Positions 9,058-18,280 of a DNA stretch of 51,329 bases are shown here, piece by piece. Positions within the stretch are counted from its first letter, which is position 1. Every line of letters starts with the position of its first letter. The notes beneath the pieces are model-generated. The model made no database searches and was not told where the DNA came from. It was given only the letters and a program-made list of their open reading frames with translations. The stretch comes from Paraburkholderia haematera (GTDB lineage: Bacteria; Pseudomonadota; Gammaproteobacteria; Burkholderiales; Burkholderiaceae), in NCBI RefSeq assembly GCF_905220975.1, contig NZ_CAJNBK010000035.1, positions 1 through 51,329 on the forward strand, given 5' to 3'. Both the position numbers and the translations under genes were made by a program.

Positions 9058-9672
9058 TCAGCAACGCTCGAGGTCGGCGAGTTCTTGTAACGAATTGATA
9101 TTGTAAAACGCGCGCTCGTCGGCAAAGGCGACTTCGACCGTCTTGTGGCGCGCGTACCACGCGCGGACCTTGCGCTCACCAGCTTCCAGAAAGGCTGCCA
9201 GGTCGTCTGCGAGACTTGTGCGCAGCAACGCGAACACGGGATGGAGCGAGACGTGGCCTTCGGCGTCGGTGGTCGTGACGGTGGCGATATCGGCCTGATT
9301 CGAGTCGAGTGCCTGCGCGAGGCGTAGGGCGAGTTCGGCGGGCAGTCCGGGTGTATCGCAGGGTGCGCTCAGCACGTAAGCGGTGCCGGCGGCGCGCAGC
9401 CCGGCGAGCAGGCCCGCCAGCGGTCCGGGGAAGCCGGGCAGGGTATCGGCAAGCACCTTGGCGCCGAACGGCGCGCCGAGTGCGCTATAGACATCAGGGT
9501 GACGATTGGCGCTGATCAGGAGGGCGCCGGATTGCGGCGCGAGCCGCTTCAGCACATGGGAGGCGAGCGGCTCGCCATGCAGCGTTTGCAGTCCCTTGTC
9601 GACGCCGCCCATACGCATGCCGCGCCCGCCCGCAAGGACCAGACCGGTGATGTGTTCGCGTGCCGGGCTCAT
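9058..9672 (-). CDS. mobA: molybdenum cofactor guanylyltransferase
   Basis: A 204-residue nucleotidyltransferase that attaches GMP to molybdopterin-Mo to make the guanine dinucleotide cofactor. The N-terminal GTP-binding loop LAGGRGMRMGGVDKGL and the GPLAGLLAGL segment are diagnostic, and DTPGLPAEL follows at the metal-binding position. It begins 13 nt after the moaA stop, so the two are surely co-transcribed. This suggests the organism makes bis-MGD-type molybdoenzymes. Confidence 0.95.
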   Translation of the reverse strand: MSPAREHITGLVLAGGRGMRMGGVDKGLQTLHGEPLASHVLKRLAPQSGALLISANRHPDVYSALGAPFGAKVLADTLPGFPGPLAGLLAGLRAAGTAYVLSAPCDTPGLPAELALRLAQALDSNQADIATVTTTDAEGHVSLHPVFALLRTSLADDLAAFLEAGERKVRAWYARHKTVEVAFADERAFYNINSLQELADLERC

Positions 9673-9685
9673 GGGTTCGGCCGTT

Positions 9686-10795
9686 CTAGCCGCCGATGTA
9701 CGACATTTCCACGCGGCGGCCGTCCTGCTCGCGCGGGGCGGCTGCGTTGCTGCCGCGTAATTGCGAATAACGGTCGCTGCGGTTTTGCCAGATTTCGGCG
9801 ACGGCGGTGGCGATATCGGCGTCGCTTGCGCCGCTGCGCAGCAAGGCGCGCAGATCGTGACCGGACGACGCGAACAGGCACAGGTATAGCTTGCCTTCCG
9901 TCGACAGACGTGCGCGCGTACAACTGCCGCAAAACGCGCGTGTCACGCTCGAAATGACGCCGATCTCTCCGCCGCCGTCCACGTAACCCCAGCGCTGGGC
10001 GGTCTCGGCTGCGCTGTGCGCTTCGAGCGGCACGAGCGGGAAAAGCTCGGCAATGCGCGTCACGACGTCGGCGGAAGGCAGCACTTCGGTCATGTTCCAG
10101 CCGTTCGACGTGCCCACGTCCATATACTCGATAAAGCGCAGCACCGCGCCCGAGCCTTTGAAATGACGCGCCATCGGTACGATTTCGCTGTCATTCGTAC
10201 CGCGCTTGACGACCATATTGACCTTCACCGGCGCGAGCCCCACCGCTTGGGCCGCGGCGATTCCGTCCAGCACGTCGGCGACTGCGAAGTCGGCGTCGTT
10301 CATGCGGCGAAACAGGGTGTCGTCGAGGGCGTCGAGACTTACCGTCACGCGGGTCAGGCCGGCGTCTTTCAGGCTGCGCGCCTTGCGCTCCAGCAGCGAG
10401 CCATTGGTGGTCAGCGTCAGATCGAGTGGGCGGCCTTCCGGCGTGGTGAGTTGCGCGAGCCGTTCGATCAGGAATTCCAGATTCTTGCGCAGCAGCGGTT
10501 CGCCGCCCGTAAGACGGATTTTCTCGACGCCATGCGCGACGAAGAGCCGCGCGAGCCGTTCGATTTCTTCGAAGCTGAGCAGTGCGCTATGCGGCAAGAA
10601 CGCGTAATCCTTGTCGAACACCGCGCGCGGCATGCAATAGACGCAGCGGAAATTGCAGCGATCCGTCACCGAGATGCGCAGATCGCGCAGCGGGCGCGTC
10701 AGCGTGTCGTGCAGCGCGCCGCTAGGCGCCTGCACGGGGCCGGAAATGATCGGCACCGCGCTGAGATCGGCAACAGGGATGATGCGTCGGGACAT
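9686..10795 (-). CDS. moaA: GTP 3',8-cyclase MoaA (radical SAM)
   Basis: A 369-residue radical-SAM enzyme that starts molybdopterin synthesis by cyclising GTP. The N-terminal cluster motif is Cys47-x3-Cys51-x2-Cys54 (CNFRCVYC). The second cluster is provided by FCGSC and a third Cys about 14 residues later (LYLCLF). The protein ends in Gly-Gly, as needed in MoaA. I chose ATG 10795 (MSRRIIPV); an in-frame ATG at 10873 would add 26 residues unlike the family. Neither start has a strong ribosome-binding site. Confidence 0.95.
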   Translation of the reverse strand: MSRRIIPVADLSAVPIISGPVQAPSGALHDTLTRPLRDLRISVTDRCNFRCVYCMPRAVFDKDYAFLPHSALLSFEEIERLARLFVAHGVEKIRLTGGEPLLRKNLEFLIERLAQLTTPEGRPLDLTLTTNGSLLERKARSLKDAGLTRVTVSLDALDDTLFRRMNDADFAVADVLDGIAAAQAVGLAPVKVNMVVKRGTNDSEIVPMARHFKGSGAVLRFIEYMDVGTSNGWNMTEVLPSADVVTRIAELFPLVPLEAHSAAETAQRWGYVDGGGEIGVISSVTRAFCGSCTRARLSTEGKLYLCLFASSGHDLRALLRSGASDADIATAVAEIWQNRSDRYSQLRGSNAAAPREQDGRRVEMSYIGG

Positions 10796-10980
10796 GAATT
10801 GCTTCGCTTGATGCTTCGTTTGGGGCCGCTTAGGTGCTGTGACCGGTGCTGCGATTGGAACCTGGACTTTCATTCTAGCGGAAATGCATCCTGTGGCCGC
10901 GGGCCCCCGGATGCTGTCCGGGTATACGGGGAGTGGCATACAGCGCGCGATCAGGCGGGCGCGCCACCCCCAATAAAACA

Positions 10981-11012
10981 AAAAGCCCGCCGGTGAGGGC
11001 GGGCTTTTTGCA
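10981..11012 (-). terminator. terminator after rne, bidirectional in form
   Basis: AGCCCGCC and GGGCGGGCT form a stem round a short loop, with A-runs on one side and TTTTT on the other. Read on the minus strand it follows the rne stop at 11027 at once, and it isolates rne from the moaA cluster. Confidence 0.85.
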
Positions 11013-11026
11013 CGGCGGCGGTTCGC

Positions 11027-14000
11027 TTACTGCGGATGCTTACCGGTTTCCACCATTTGCATCGGCGCGGTTTCGGCCGGCGGCAATGCCTTACGCTCGC
11101 GACCCACGCGAGCCGGCTTGACCGCTTGCGCAGCAGCTTCCTGCGCGGCCCGCAGCTTGTCGGTGTCGGTGTTCACCCAGACGAGACCGGCTTGTTCCAG
11201 CACCGGCTTCAGAGCTTCCGCCGACACACCGGCGCTACGCGGGGCTTGCGGCGCAACTGCGACGGGCGCCGGTCCGATTGCTGCCGGTTCAACGACCGCT
11301 TCAACTGCCGGAGCGGCCGTTGCAACGACGGGTTGCGGCTCGGCGATCGCGGCTTGCGGCGCCGGCTGGACGGTCGGCGCTTCAATCGCTGCCGTCGGGG
11401 CCACGGTTTCTACCGGAGCCGGCGCGGCTTGCGCTTCGACGACCGGAGCGACTGCCGGCGTTTCGATCCGAGCTTCAACCGGGGCATCGACACGAGCAAC
11501 CGGCTCGGCGAGCGAAACCGTTTCGCTGGCGGCCGGCGCTGCTTGCGCAGCTTCAACCGGCGCGGCGGTAGCTTGCGCCACCGGCGCTTCCACGGCTTGC
11601 TCGACTGCAACCGGCGCTTCTGCGACCGGCACGGACGTTTCCGTCTTCGCGGCCTGCTCGACGGCCACAGCCGGCGTTTCGGCTGCAACATGCAGTTCGC
11701 TGACGACAGCCGTTTCCGTTGCGACAGCAGCGACAACCACTTCCACCGGCTTGACGCCGTTCGCCTCGTTGACTTCGGCCTTGTGCTCGACCGGCTGATG
11801 CGCGGTGCGCACCGGTGCTTCGGCGGTCAGATTGGCGTTGTCGCCTTCAGCTTCCGCGACGTCCGCAGCCAGGTTGCCGTTCACGTCTTCTTCGCGCTCA
11901 CGACGGCCACCACGACGGCCGCGACGGCGGCGACGGCGCTCTTCACCTTCACGCGCCACCGCTTCCTGATCGATCGGCGCACCGTTTTCGCCCAAGGCGG
12001 CCTGGTTTTGCGCCAGTTCTTCCGCCGACAGCGCGTCGTTCTGCGTCAGCGCTTCTGCTGCTTCAGGCTGCTGCTTGCGGCGTTCGCCACGTTCTGCGCG
12101 CTCACCACGCTCACGGCGTTCGCCGCGTTCCTGCCGCTCGCCACGTTCGGCGCGCGGTGCGCCTTCAACGGTTTCCGCACGGTCGCTGCCACGATTGTCG
12201 CGGTCGCGGCCTTCGCGCGGCTCACGAGCCTCGCGCGGTTCGCGGCTTTCGCGGGCCTCACGCGGTTCACGCGGCTCACGAGTACCACGCGGCTCGCGCG
12301 ATTCACGGGCTTCGCGCGGTTCACGACCTTCACGTGCCTCGCGGCCTTCACGCGGTTCGCGTTCCTCGCGACGCTGCGACGGCTGCTGACCTTGAGCCTG
12401 GCGGCCGGCACTCGTGCCTTCGCCACGGCCCGCTGCATCGCGGCCGCCTGCGCCGCCACGGCGATTGCGGTTGCGATCGCCGCCGCGTTCGCCGGTGCGC
12501 TCACCGCGCTCCGTGCGTTCGCCGCGTTGCGGACGCGCCTGCTTTTCGGTCGTAGCCGGTGCGACAGGCGCCGGCGTGGCCGGCTGCATGCCGAACAGAT
12601 TCTTCAGCCAGCCGATAAAGCCGCCGCTGGCCGGCGTGACGGCCACCGGAGCCGGGGTTGCCGGACGGACCGGCGCGCTCGGGGCCGGCTTCTCAGGCGT
12701 GATGCCCTTGACCGCGGCTTCCTGCTTCGGCTTCACTTCTTCGGCGCGCTTGCTGTAACCGGTTTCCGATTCCAGTTCGCGGGCTGCTTCTTCGGCCATC
12801 TTCCACGAGGCGCGCGGCTCATCGAGGCGCGCATCGTCGTGACGCAGACGCTCGAGCTTGTAATGCGGCGTGTCCAGGTGCTTGTTCGGGATCAGAACGA
12901 CGTTGACCTTGAACCGCGATTCAATCTTGTTGATTTCCGCGCGCTTTTCGTTCAACAGGAAGGCGGTCACTTCGACCGGCACCTGGCAATGGATCGCCGC
13001 GGTGTTTTCCTTCATCGCTTCTTCCTGAATGATCCGCAGCACTTGCAGCGCGGACGATTCGGTATCGCGGATGTGGCCCGTGCCGTTACAGCGCGGGCAG
13101 GTCACGTGGCTGCCTTCCGACAAAGCCGGGCGCAGACGTTGACGCGACAGTTCCATCAGGCCGAAGCGCGAGATCTTGCCCATCTGGACGCGCGCACGGT
13201 CGTGCTTCAAGGCGTCTTTCAGGCGTTGCTCGACTTCGCGCTGGCTCTTGGCCGATTCCATGTCGATGAAGTCGATCACGATCAGGCCGCCCAGGTCGCG
13301 CAGGCGCAACTGGCGGGCCACTTCGTCGGCGGCTTCGAGGTTGGTGCGTGCAGCCGTTTCCTCGATGTCGGCGCCCTTGGTGGCGCGCGCCGAGTTCACG
13401 TCGATCGCGACCAAAGCTTCCGTGTGGTCGATCACGATTGCGCCGCCGGAGGGCAGCGGCACCGTGCGCGAGTACGCGGTTTCGATCTGGTGTTCGATCT
13501 GGAAGCGCGAGAACAGCGGCACGTCGTCGTGATACCGCTTCACTTTGCTGACATTGTCCGGCATCACGATATCCATGAAGGCGCGGGCCTGGTCATGGAT
13601 TTCGGTGGTGTCGATCAGGATTTCGCCGATATCCGGCTGGAAATAGTCGCGAATCGCGCGGATCACCAGGCTCGATTCGAGATAAATCAGCATCGGCTGG
13701 CCGTTCGAACCGCTTTGCGACGCGGCTTCGATAGCGCGCCACAGTTGCATCAGGTAGTTCAGGTCCCACTGCAGCTCTTCGGCGCTGCGGCCGATACCGG
13801 CCGTGCGCGCGATGATGCTCATGCCTTCCGGCAATTGCAGTTGCGCCATGGTTTCGCGCAGTTCCTGACGGTCGTCGCCTTCGATCCGGCGCGACACGCC
13901 GCCGCCGCGCGGGTTGTTCGGCATCAATACCAGATACCGGCCGGCGAGCGAGATGAAGGTGGTGAGGGCCGCGCCCTTGTTGCCGCGCTCTTCCTTTTCG

Positions 14001-14308
14001 ACCTGGACGATCAGTTCCTGGCCTTCTTTCAGGGCGTCCTGGATGCGCGCGGAGCGCATGTCGACGCCGTCACGGAAATACTGGCGGGCGACTTCCTTGA
14101 ACGGCAAAAAGCCGTGGCGGTCTTCGCCGTAGTTGACGAAGCAGGCTTCGAGCGAAGGCTCGATGCGGGTGATGATGCCCTTGTAAATATTGCCTTTGCG
14201 CTGTTCGCGCCCGGCGGTTTCGATGTCGATATCGATGAGTTTTTGCCCATCGACGATGGCAACGCGCAGTTCTTCCTGCTGCGTCGCATTGAACAACATG
14301 CGTTTCAT
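11027..14308 (-). CDS. rne: ribonuclease E
   Basis: A 1093-residue endoribonuclease for mRNA decay and rRNA/tRNA processing. The first about 515 residues are the conserved catalytic half: N-terminal MKRMLFNATQQEELRVA, S1 domain, Asp303 and Asp346 (same numbering as E. coli) as metal ligands, and the zinc link CPRC at 404-407. The second half is disordered: a Pro/Ala linker, an Arg/Glu-rich block (roughly residues 610-790) built from REPRE/REARE repeats, which should bind RNA, then an Ala/Val/Pro/Glu-rich stretch and a short conserved tail (QEAAAQAVKPARVGRERKAL) that may dock partners. A long open frame on the opposite strand is only a GC-bias artefact. Confidence 0.98.
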   Translation of the reverse strand: MKRMLFNATQQEELRVAIVDGQKLIDIDIETAGREQRKGNIYKGIITRIEPSLEACFVNYGEDRHGFLPFKEVARQYFRDGVDMRSARIQDALKEGQELIVQVEKEERGNKGAALTTFISLAGRYLVLMPNNPRGGGVSRRIEGDDRQELRETMAQLQLPEGMSIIARTAGIGRSAEELQWDLNYLMQLWRAIEAASQSGSNGQPMLIYLESSLVIRAIRDYFQPDIGEILIDTTEIHDQARAFMDIVMPDNVSKVKRYHDDVPLFSRFQIEHQIETAYSRTVPLPSGGAIVIDHTEALVAIDVNSARATKGADIEETAARTNLEAADEVARQLRLRDLGGLIVIDFIDMESAKSQREVEQRLKDALKHDRARVQMGKISRFGLMELSRQRLRPALSEGSHVTCPRCNGTGHIRDTESSALQVLRIIQEEAMKENTAAIHCQVPVEVTAFLLNEKRAEINKIESRFKVNVVLIPNKHLDTPHYKLERLRHDDARLDEPRASWKMAEEAARELESETGYSKRAEEVKPKQEAAVKGITPEKPAPSAPVRPATPAPVAVTPASGGFIGWLKNLFGMQPATPAPVAPATTEKQARPQRGERTERGERTGERGGDRNRNRRGGAGGRDAAGRGEGTSAGRQAQGQQPSQRREEREPREGREAREGREPREARESREPRGTREPREPREARESREPREAREPREGRDRDNRGSDRAETVEGAPRAERGERQERGERRERGERAERGERRKQQPEAAEALTQNDALSAEELAQNQAALGENGAPIDQEAVAREGEERRRRRRGRRGGRREREEDVNGNLAADVAEAEGDNANLTAEAPVRTAHQPVEHKAEVNEANGVKPVEVVVAAVATETAVVSELHVAAETPAVAVEQAAKTETSVPVAEAPVAVEQAVEAPVAQATAAPVEAAQAAPAASETVSLAEPVARVDAPVEARIETPAVAPVVEAQAAPAPVETVAPTAAIEAPTVQPAPQAAIAEPQPVVATAAPAVEAVVEPAAIGPAPVAVAPQAPRSAGVSAEALKPVLEQAGLVWVNTDTDKLRAAQEAAAQAVKPARVGRERKALPPAETAPMQMVETGKHPQ

Positions 14309-15041
14309 TGAACGGCTCCAGAGCGGCTTAGCCTGACCCCTGGCTGCGCGGTTGTCAGTCGCGAGAGCCAGGCGGACAGCGGCATGCCGCGCCTTATTGT
14401 GTTTTCACAAGCACGCTGGAGCAGGAAAAATGGCGGGAGAATTGCCTGAGAGGGCCCGGCCCCATTGAAAAATGGGCACGGTGCCGCAGGGCACATGCGA
14501 ACACGGCTTCAAATAACGACCCGACACGCCGCGGGTTCTGCCAGCAGACCTTCATAAGCCTTTTCCCACTCGCGCCGGTGCGCCAACTGGGCGCGTGACC
14601 GGAGGGTCGAAGGCTGCGGTCATGCCGCAGCGGGAAGTTCGCGCAGTCGGCGCGTCTTTTCTCGCTGGGGGTGTCTCGCCTCATTTTGACGTCGCCATGT
14701 CTTGTACTTTCTACAAGACGCCTCGGGCGCACGCCGTATTTTCGCAACCGGCAGCTTCGTACAGCAGGGCGTCAGACCGCCCGATATCGAAGCTGAAAGT
14801 TAAATTCTTTTTTACCAAAATTCCGTTACCGTCGAAGCCGACCTTGACCGAACGCGCCTGTGGGCGCCGTCCCTGCCGGGCACTGACTTCGTGCGTGCAA
14901 CATGTTGCATCTCATTTTCAGGGTGAGCAACCAGACCCCGGCGCAAGTAAAATAACGGTTTATCGCTTGCGCCTGCGCAATCCGCCCGAATTCCGGTCAC
15001 TGCGCCGGCCGCCGCAGACTGCTGGGCAAATTATATTCATA
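14309..15041. other. rne-rluC divergent intergenic region, with rne leader
   Basis: A 733-bp gap with no gene I can support. The half next to rne would be a long 5' untranslated leader, as known for rne in E. coli, where it mediates autoregulation. It contains a perfect 8-bp inverted repeat, GTCTTGTA-N5-TACAAGAC (14699-14719). An AT-rich segment near 14795-14825 is the likeliest place for promoters in either direction, but I cannot fix -10/-35 boxes. Confidence 0.5.
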
Positions 15042-16067
15042 ATGAAAGAGTTAGGCAAAATATCCCAGAAATCGGTCGCAAGCGACCAGGTCTCGATGAT
15101 CGAGATCGACGACAGTGCGGCCGGACAGCGCATTGATAACTTCCTCTTGCGCGTCTGTAAAGGCGTGCCGAAAAGCCATATTTACCGCATCCTGCGCAGC
15201 GGGGAAGTGCGGGTGAATAAGGGCCGGATAGACGCGCAGTACCGCCTCGAGCTGGGCGATCTGGTGCGTGTGCCGCCCATTCGCGTCGCTCAACCCAACG
15301 AGGCGATCGCCCAGACGCCGGTGCCGAGCGCCGATTTCAAAATTATTTTTGAAGACGAGCACATGCTCGTGATCGATAAACCGGCCGGCGTGGCGGTTCA
15401 CGGCGGCAGCGGTGTTGCGTTCGGTGTGATCGAACAGATGCGCGAAGCGCGGCCGCAGGCGAAATTCCTCGAATTGGTGCATCGGCTGGATCGCGAGACG
15501 TCCGGCATCCTGATGCTCGCGAAGAAGCGCTCCGCGCTGGTCAATCTGCACGAGCAGATTCGCGAGAACAAGATGGATAAGCGCTACTATGCGTGCGTCC
15601 ACGGTGAGTGGGCGGGCGACTGGGGCCGCCGCCGCGCGGTCAAGGAGCCGCTGCATAAGTATTTGACCGCGGACGGCGAACGGCGCGTGCGCGTCCAGGC
15701 TGACGGCCTCGCGTCGCACACGGTCTTCAATCTGATCGATCGCTGGCCGGAGTACGCGCTGCTGGAGGCGGAACTGAAGACCGGCCGCACACACCAGATT
15801 CGCGTCCATTTGCAGTATCTGGAACTGCCGATCGTCGGCGATGCCAAATACGGCGACTTCGCGCTGAACAAGGCGCTGGCCCGCGCCAACGCCAAGCCGG
15901 GCCTGAAGCGCATGTTCCTGCACGCCTACCGCCTAAAGCTGACGCACCCGGCAACCGGTGCGCCCGTGCAGTTCGAGGCGCCGCTGCCGGCCGAATGCCG
16001 CAGCTTTGTTGCGCAGCTCAATGAATTACGAAATGGGTTAGACCCGGAGACGACACCGCATGGCTAG
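15042..16067 (+). CDS. rluC: 23S rRNA pseudouridine synthase RluC
   Basis: A 341-residue enzyme that isomerises specific uridines of 23S rRNA (positions 955, 2504 and 2580 in E. coli). Residues about 31-90 are an S4 RNA-binding domain (RIDNFLLR, HIYRILRSGEVRVNKG). The catalytic Asp lies in HRLDRETSGILM. RTHQIRVH and GDAKYGD complete the family pattern. ATG 15042 (MKELGKISQ) is the plausible start; an internal ATG (MIEIDDSAAG) is an alternative. The stop overlaps the next gene's start by 8 bp. Confidence 0.95.
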   Translation: MKELGKISQKSVASDQVSMIEIDDSAAGQRIDNFLLRVCKGVPKSHIYRILRSGEVRVNKGRIDAQYRLELGDLVRVPPIRVAQPNEAIAQTPVPSADFKIIFEDEHMLVIDKPAGVAVHGGSGVAFGVIEQMREARPQAKFLELVHRLDRETSGILMLAKKRSALVNLHEQIRENKMDKRYYACVHGEWAGDWGRRRAVKEPLHKYLTADGERRVRVQADGLASHTVFNLIDRWPEYALLEAELKTGRTHQIRVHLQYLELPIVGDAKYGDFALNKALARANAKPGLKRMFLHAYRLKLTHPATGAPVQFEAPLPAECRSFVAQLNELRNGLDPETTPHG

Positions 16068-16719
16068 AGAGCAATTTGATCTGATCGTCTTCGACTGGGA
16101 CGGGACGCTGATGGATTCGACCGCGCATATCACGCGCAGCATCCAGGCGGCGTGCCGCGATCTCGGTTTGCCGGTTCCCGCCGACGAGGCCGCCAGCTAC
16201 GTGATCGGCCTTGGCCTTCGCGACGCGCTGCAAATCGCCGCGCCCACGCTCGATCCGGCCGATTACCCGCGTCTGGCGGAACGCTATCGCTTCCACTATT
16301 TAGTGAAGGATCAGACCACCGAACTGTTCGTCGGCGTGCGCGAGATGTTGCAGGCGTTGCGCGACGAGGGCTATCTGCTGGCGGTGGCAACCGGCAAGAG
16401 CCGCGTCGGGCTGAACCGCGCGCTCGACCAATCGCGTCTGACGAGCCTGTTTGACGGCACCCGCTGTGCGGACGAAACCTTTTCTAAGCCGCATCCGGCC
16501 ATGCTGCACGAACTGACGCGTGAACTGGGGCAAGATACGGCGCGCACGGTGATGGTCGGCGATACGACGCACGATTTGCAGATGGCGATCAATGCCGGTG
16601 TCGCGGGCATCGGTGTCACATACGGCGCGCATCCTGCCGGTTCGTTGACGGCTCTGTCGCCGAAATTCGTCGCCTCCAGCGTGAGTGCACTGTCGGAATG
16701 GCTGCGAGAGAACGCATGA
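16060..16719 (+). CDS. HAD-IA hydrolase, phosphoglycolate-phosphatase-like
   Basis: A 219-residue HAD phosphatase. Motif I is VFDWDGTLMDS (nucleophile Asp), motif II is VATGKS, and motifs III/IV appear as KPHPAM and MVGDTTHDLQMA. The insertion between motifs I and II is an alpha-helical cap (subclass IA). The substrate is not readable: Gph, PpaX or a nucleotide phosphatase are all possible. It overlaps rluC by 8 bp and the Rieske gene by ATGA, giving a tightly coupled trio. Confidence 0.9.
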   Translation: MAREQFDLIVFDWDGTLMDSTAHITRSIQAACRDLGLPVPADEAASYVIGLGLRDALQIAAPTLDPADYPRLAERYRFHYLVKDQTTELFVGVREMLQALRDEGYLLAVATGKSRVGLNRALDQSRLTSLFDGTRCADETFSKPHPAMLHELTRELGQDTARTVMVGDTTHDLQMAINAGVAGIGVTYGAHPAGSLTALSPKFVASSVSALSEWLRENA

Positions 16720-17120
16720 GTATGGGTATGACCGAGACTGTGGCGGAAGCGGTTCGCATTTGCGCGTCCGAAGAGCTGGTCGACGGCGGTGCCGGTGTGC
16801 GACGCGCGGCCAAGCTCGGCGGCGGTGACGTCGTGGTATTTTTTGTTCGCTATGATGGCCATGCGTACGGCTATCTGAATCGCTGCGCCCACGTGCCGAT
16901 GGAGCTCGACTGGGCCGAAGGGCAGTTCTTCGAATCGTCCGGTTTATACTTGATGTGCGCCACACACGGTGCGATTTACGCGCCTGATACGGGCAAATGC
17001 GTAGGTGGCCCGTGCCGCGGCGGCCGGTTGCGTTCCCTCCAGGTTGACGAGCGGGATTCACCTGGCGGCCGCGCTGTGTTCTGGCTGCCGGACGGCGAGC
17101 TACGTCCGGCCACACCCTGA
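16716..17120 (+). CDS. Rieske [2Fe-2S] protein
   Basis: A 134-residue soluble Rieske-type ferredoxin. The cluster ligands are CAH in NRCAHVPME and C-x2-H in MCATHGAIY; GKCVGGPCRGG follows, as in Rieske proteins. No transmembrane segment or oxygenase domain is attached. ATG 16716 overlaps the HAD stop by four bases; an upstream ATG at 16698 would add six residues and is less likely. The electron-transfer partner is unknown. Confidence 0.9.
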   Translation: MSMGMTETVAEAVRICASEELVDGGAGVRRAAKLGGGDVVVFFVRYDGHAYGYLNRCAHVPMELDWAEGQFFESSGLYLMCATHGAIYAPDTGKCVGGPCRGGRLRSLQVDERDSPGGRAVFWLPDGELRPATP

Positions 17121-17153
17121 TTTTTCTCCTCCTCGACCATTCCACTGCACCGC

Positions 17154-18158
17154 ATGTCTGACAATTTGACTCCCGAACCGAAGGAACCGTCCCTGACAGG
17201 CCGCCCTCGCACGCCTGCCGATGAGCCGGGCTGGGAGCGCGCCGCGCTCGAGCGCATCGCGCTTGCGGCAATCACCGAACAGCGCGCGGCACGCCGCTGG
17301 AAGATTTTCTTCCGCTTTGTATTCCTGATCGTTTTGCTGCTGGCGGTGTGGGGCGCCTTCGATTTCTCCGGCGACAAGGTTTCGACCACCGGGCGGCACA
17401 CGGCAATGATTACGCTTGACGGCGAAATCTCTTCTGATACGAACGCGAACGCGGAAGATATCAACACTGCATTGGAAAGTGCATTCGACGACGCGGGTAC
17501 GGCAGGCGTGATCCTGCGCTGTAACAGCCCGGGCGGCAGCCCGGTGCAGGCGGGCATCATCTACAACGAGATTCGTCGGCTGCGCGCCAAGTATCCGTCG
17601 ATTCCGTTGTATGTCGTGGTCGGCGACATGTGCGCCTCGGGCGGTTATTACGCGGCCGCGGCGGCCGACAAGATCTACGTGGACAAGGCGAGCATCGTCG
17701 GTTCGATTGGCGTGCTGATGGACAGCTTCGGCTTTACCGGGCTGATGGATAAGCTCGGAATCCAGCGCCGTCTGCATACTTCGGGTGAGAACAAGGGCTT
17801 TTTCGACCCGTTCTCACCGGAAACGCAGAAGATGGACGAACATGCGCAGGACATGCTCGATCAGATTCATACCCAGTTCATCGACGCCGTGCGTGAGGGT
17901 CGCGGTAAGCGCCTGCACGAAACCCCCGACATGTTCTCGGGGCTTTTCTGGACGGGGCAGAAGAGTGTCGAGCTGGGGCTTGCCGACGGTTTCGGCGATG
18001 CGGATTACGTCGCGCGCGACCTTTTCAAGGCGCCGGATATCGTCGACTACACGGTCAAGGAGAGCATTACGGATCGCGTGGCGCGCAAATTCGGCGCAGC
18101 GGTCGGTAACGGCGCCGTTCACGCAATGGCGCTCGGCGGGAAGTTGAGCCTGCGCTGA
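17154..18158 (+). CDS. sppA: signal peptide peptidase SppA-type, S49 family
   Basis: A 334-residue membrane serine protease. One membrane helix (about residues 50-66) anchors it, with the catalytic domain expected in the periplasm. SPGGSPVQAGIIYNEIRR and the nucleophile region GDMCASGGYYAAAAADKIY are S49 hallmarks; the general-base Lys should lie downstream in the VDKASIVGSIGVL region or nearby. It is a half-length form (like archaeal or Bacillus SppA) compared with the duplicated E. coli enzyme. Its probable work is removal of cleaved signal peptides. It closes the rluC-HAD-Rieske series and is followed by a terminator. Confidence 0.9.
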   Translation: MSDNLTPEPKEPSLTGRPRTPADEPGWERAALERIALAAITEQRAARRWKIFFRFVFLIVLLLAVWGAFDFSGDKVSTTGRHTAMITLDGEISSDTNANAEDINTALESAFDDAGTAGVILRCNSPGGSPVQAGIIYNEIRRLRAKYPSIPLYVVVGDMCASGGYYAAAAADKIYVDKASIVGSIGVLMDSFGFTGLMDKLGIQRRLHTSGENKGFFDPFSPETQKMDEHAQDMLDQIHTQFIDAVREGRGKRLHETPDMFSGLFWTGQKSVELGLADGFGDADYVARDLFKAPDIVDYTVKESITDRVARKFGAAVGNGAVHAMALGGKLSLR

Positions 18159-18179
18159 TTGAGTGTGAAAAATGAGAAA

Positions 18180-18219
18180 AGCCCCGTGCGATCGAAGGTA
18201 GATCGCGCGGGGCTTTTTT
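18180..18219 (+). terminator. terminator between sppA and the RsmI-like gene
   Basis: A 14-bp stem with one G-U pair, AGCCCCGTGCGATC (18180-18193) against 18201-18214, with a 7-nt loop and TTTTTT. An A-run on the other side lets it serve the convergent minus-strand gene as well. Confidence 0.92.
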
Positions 18220-18280
18220 GTTTTTTGTCGCTAAACAGCGATCGGCAAGCGAATCAGCCTGGCTTGAGACGCGGCGGCGA

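Noticed and set aside
10796..10873. Longer moaA starting at ATG 10873
   Set aside because: The added 26 residues do not look like a MoaA N-terminus and there is no better ribosome-binding site, though it cannot be fully excluded.
11036..14311. Plus-strand open frame of 1091 codons opposite rne
   Set aside because: It mirrors the whole rne gene. The translation is a low-complexity Arg/Phe/Asp/Ala mix with no family motif, as expected from GC-rich codon bias; rne itself has all catalytic residues.
14435..14465. Sequence resembling part of a TPP or glycine riboswitch (GGGAGAATTGCCTGAGAGGG)
   Set aside because: The partner elements of either aptamer are missing, and the orientation does not face a thiamine or glycine gene.
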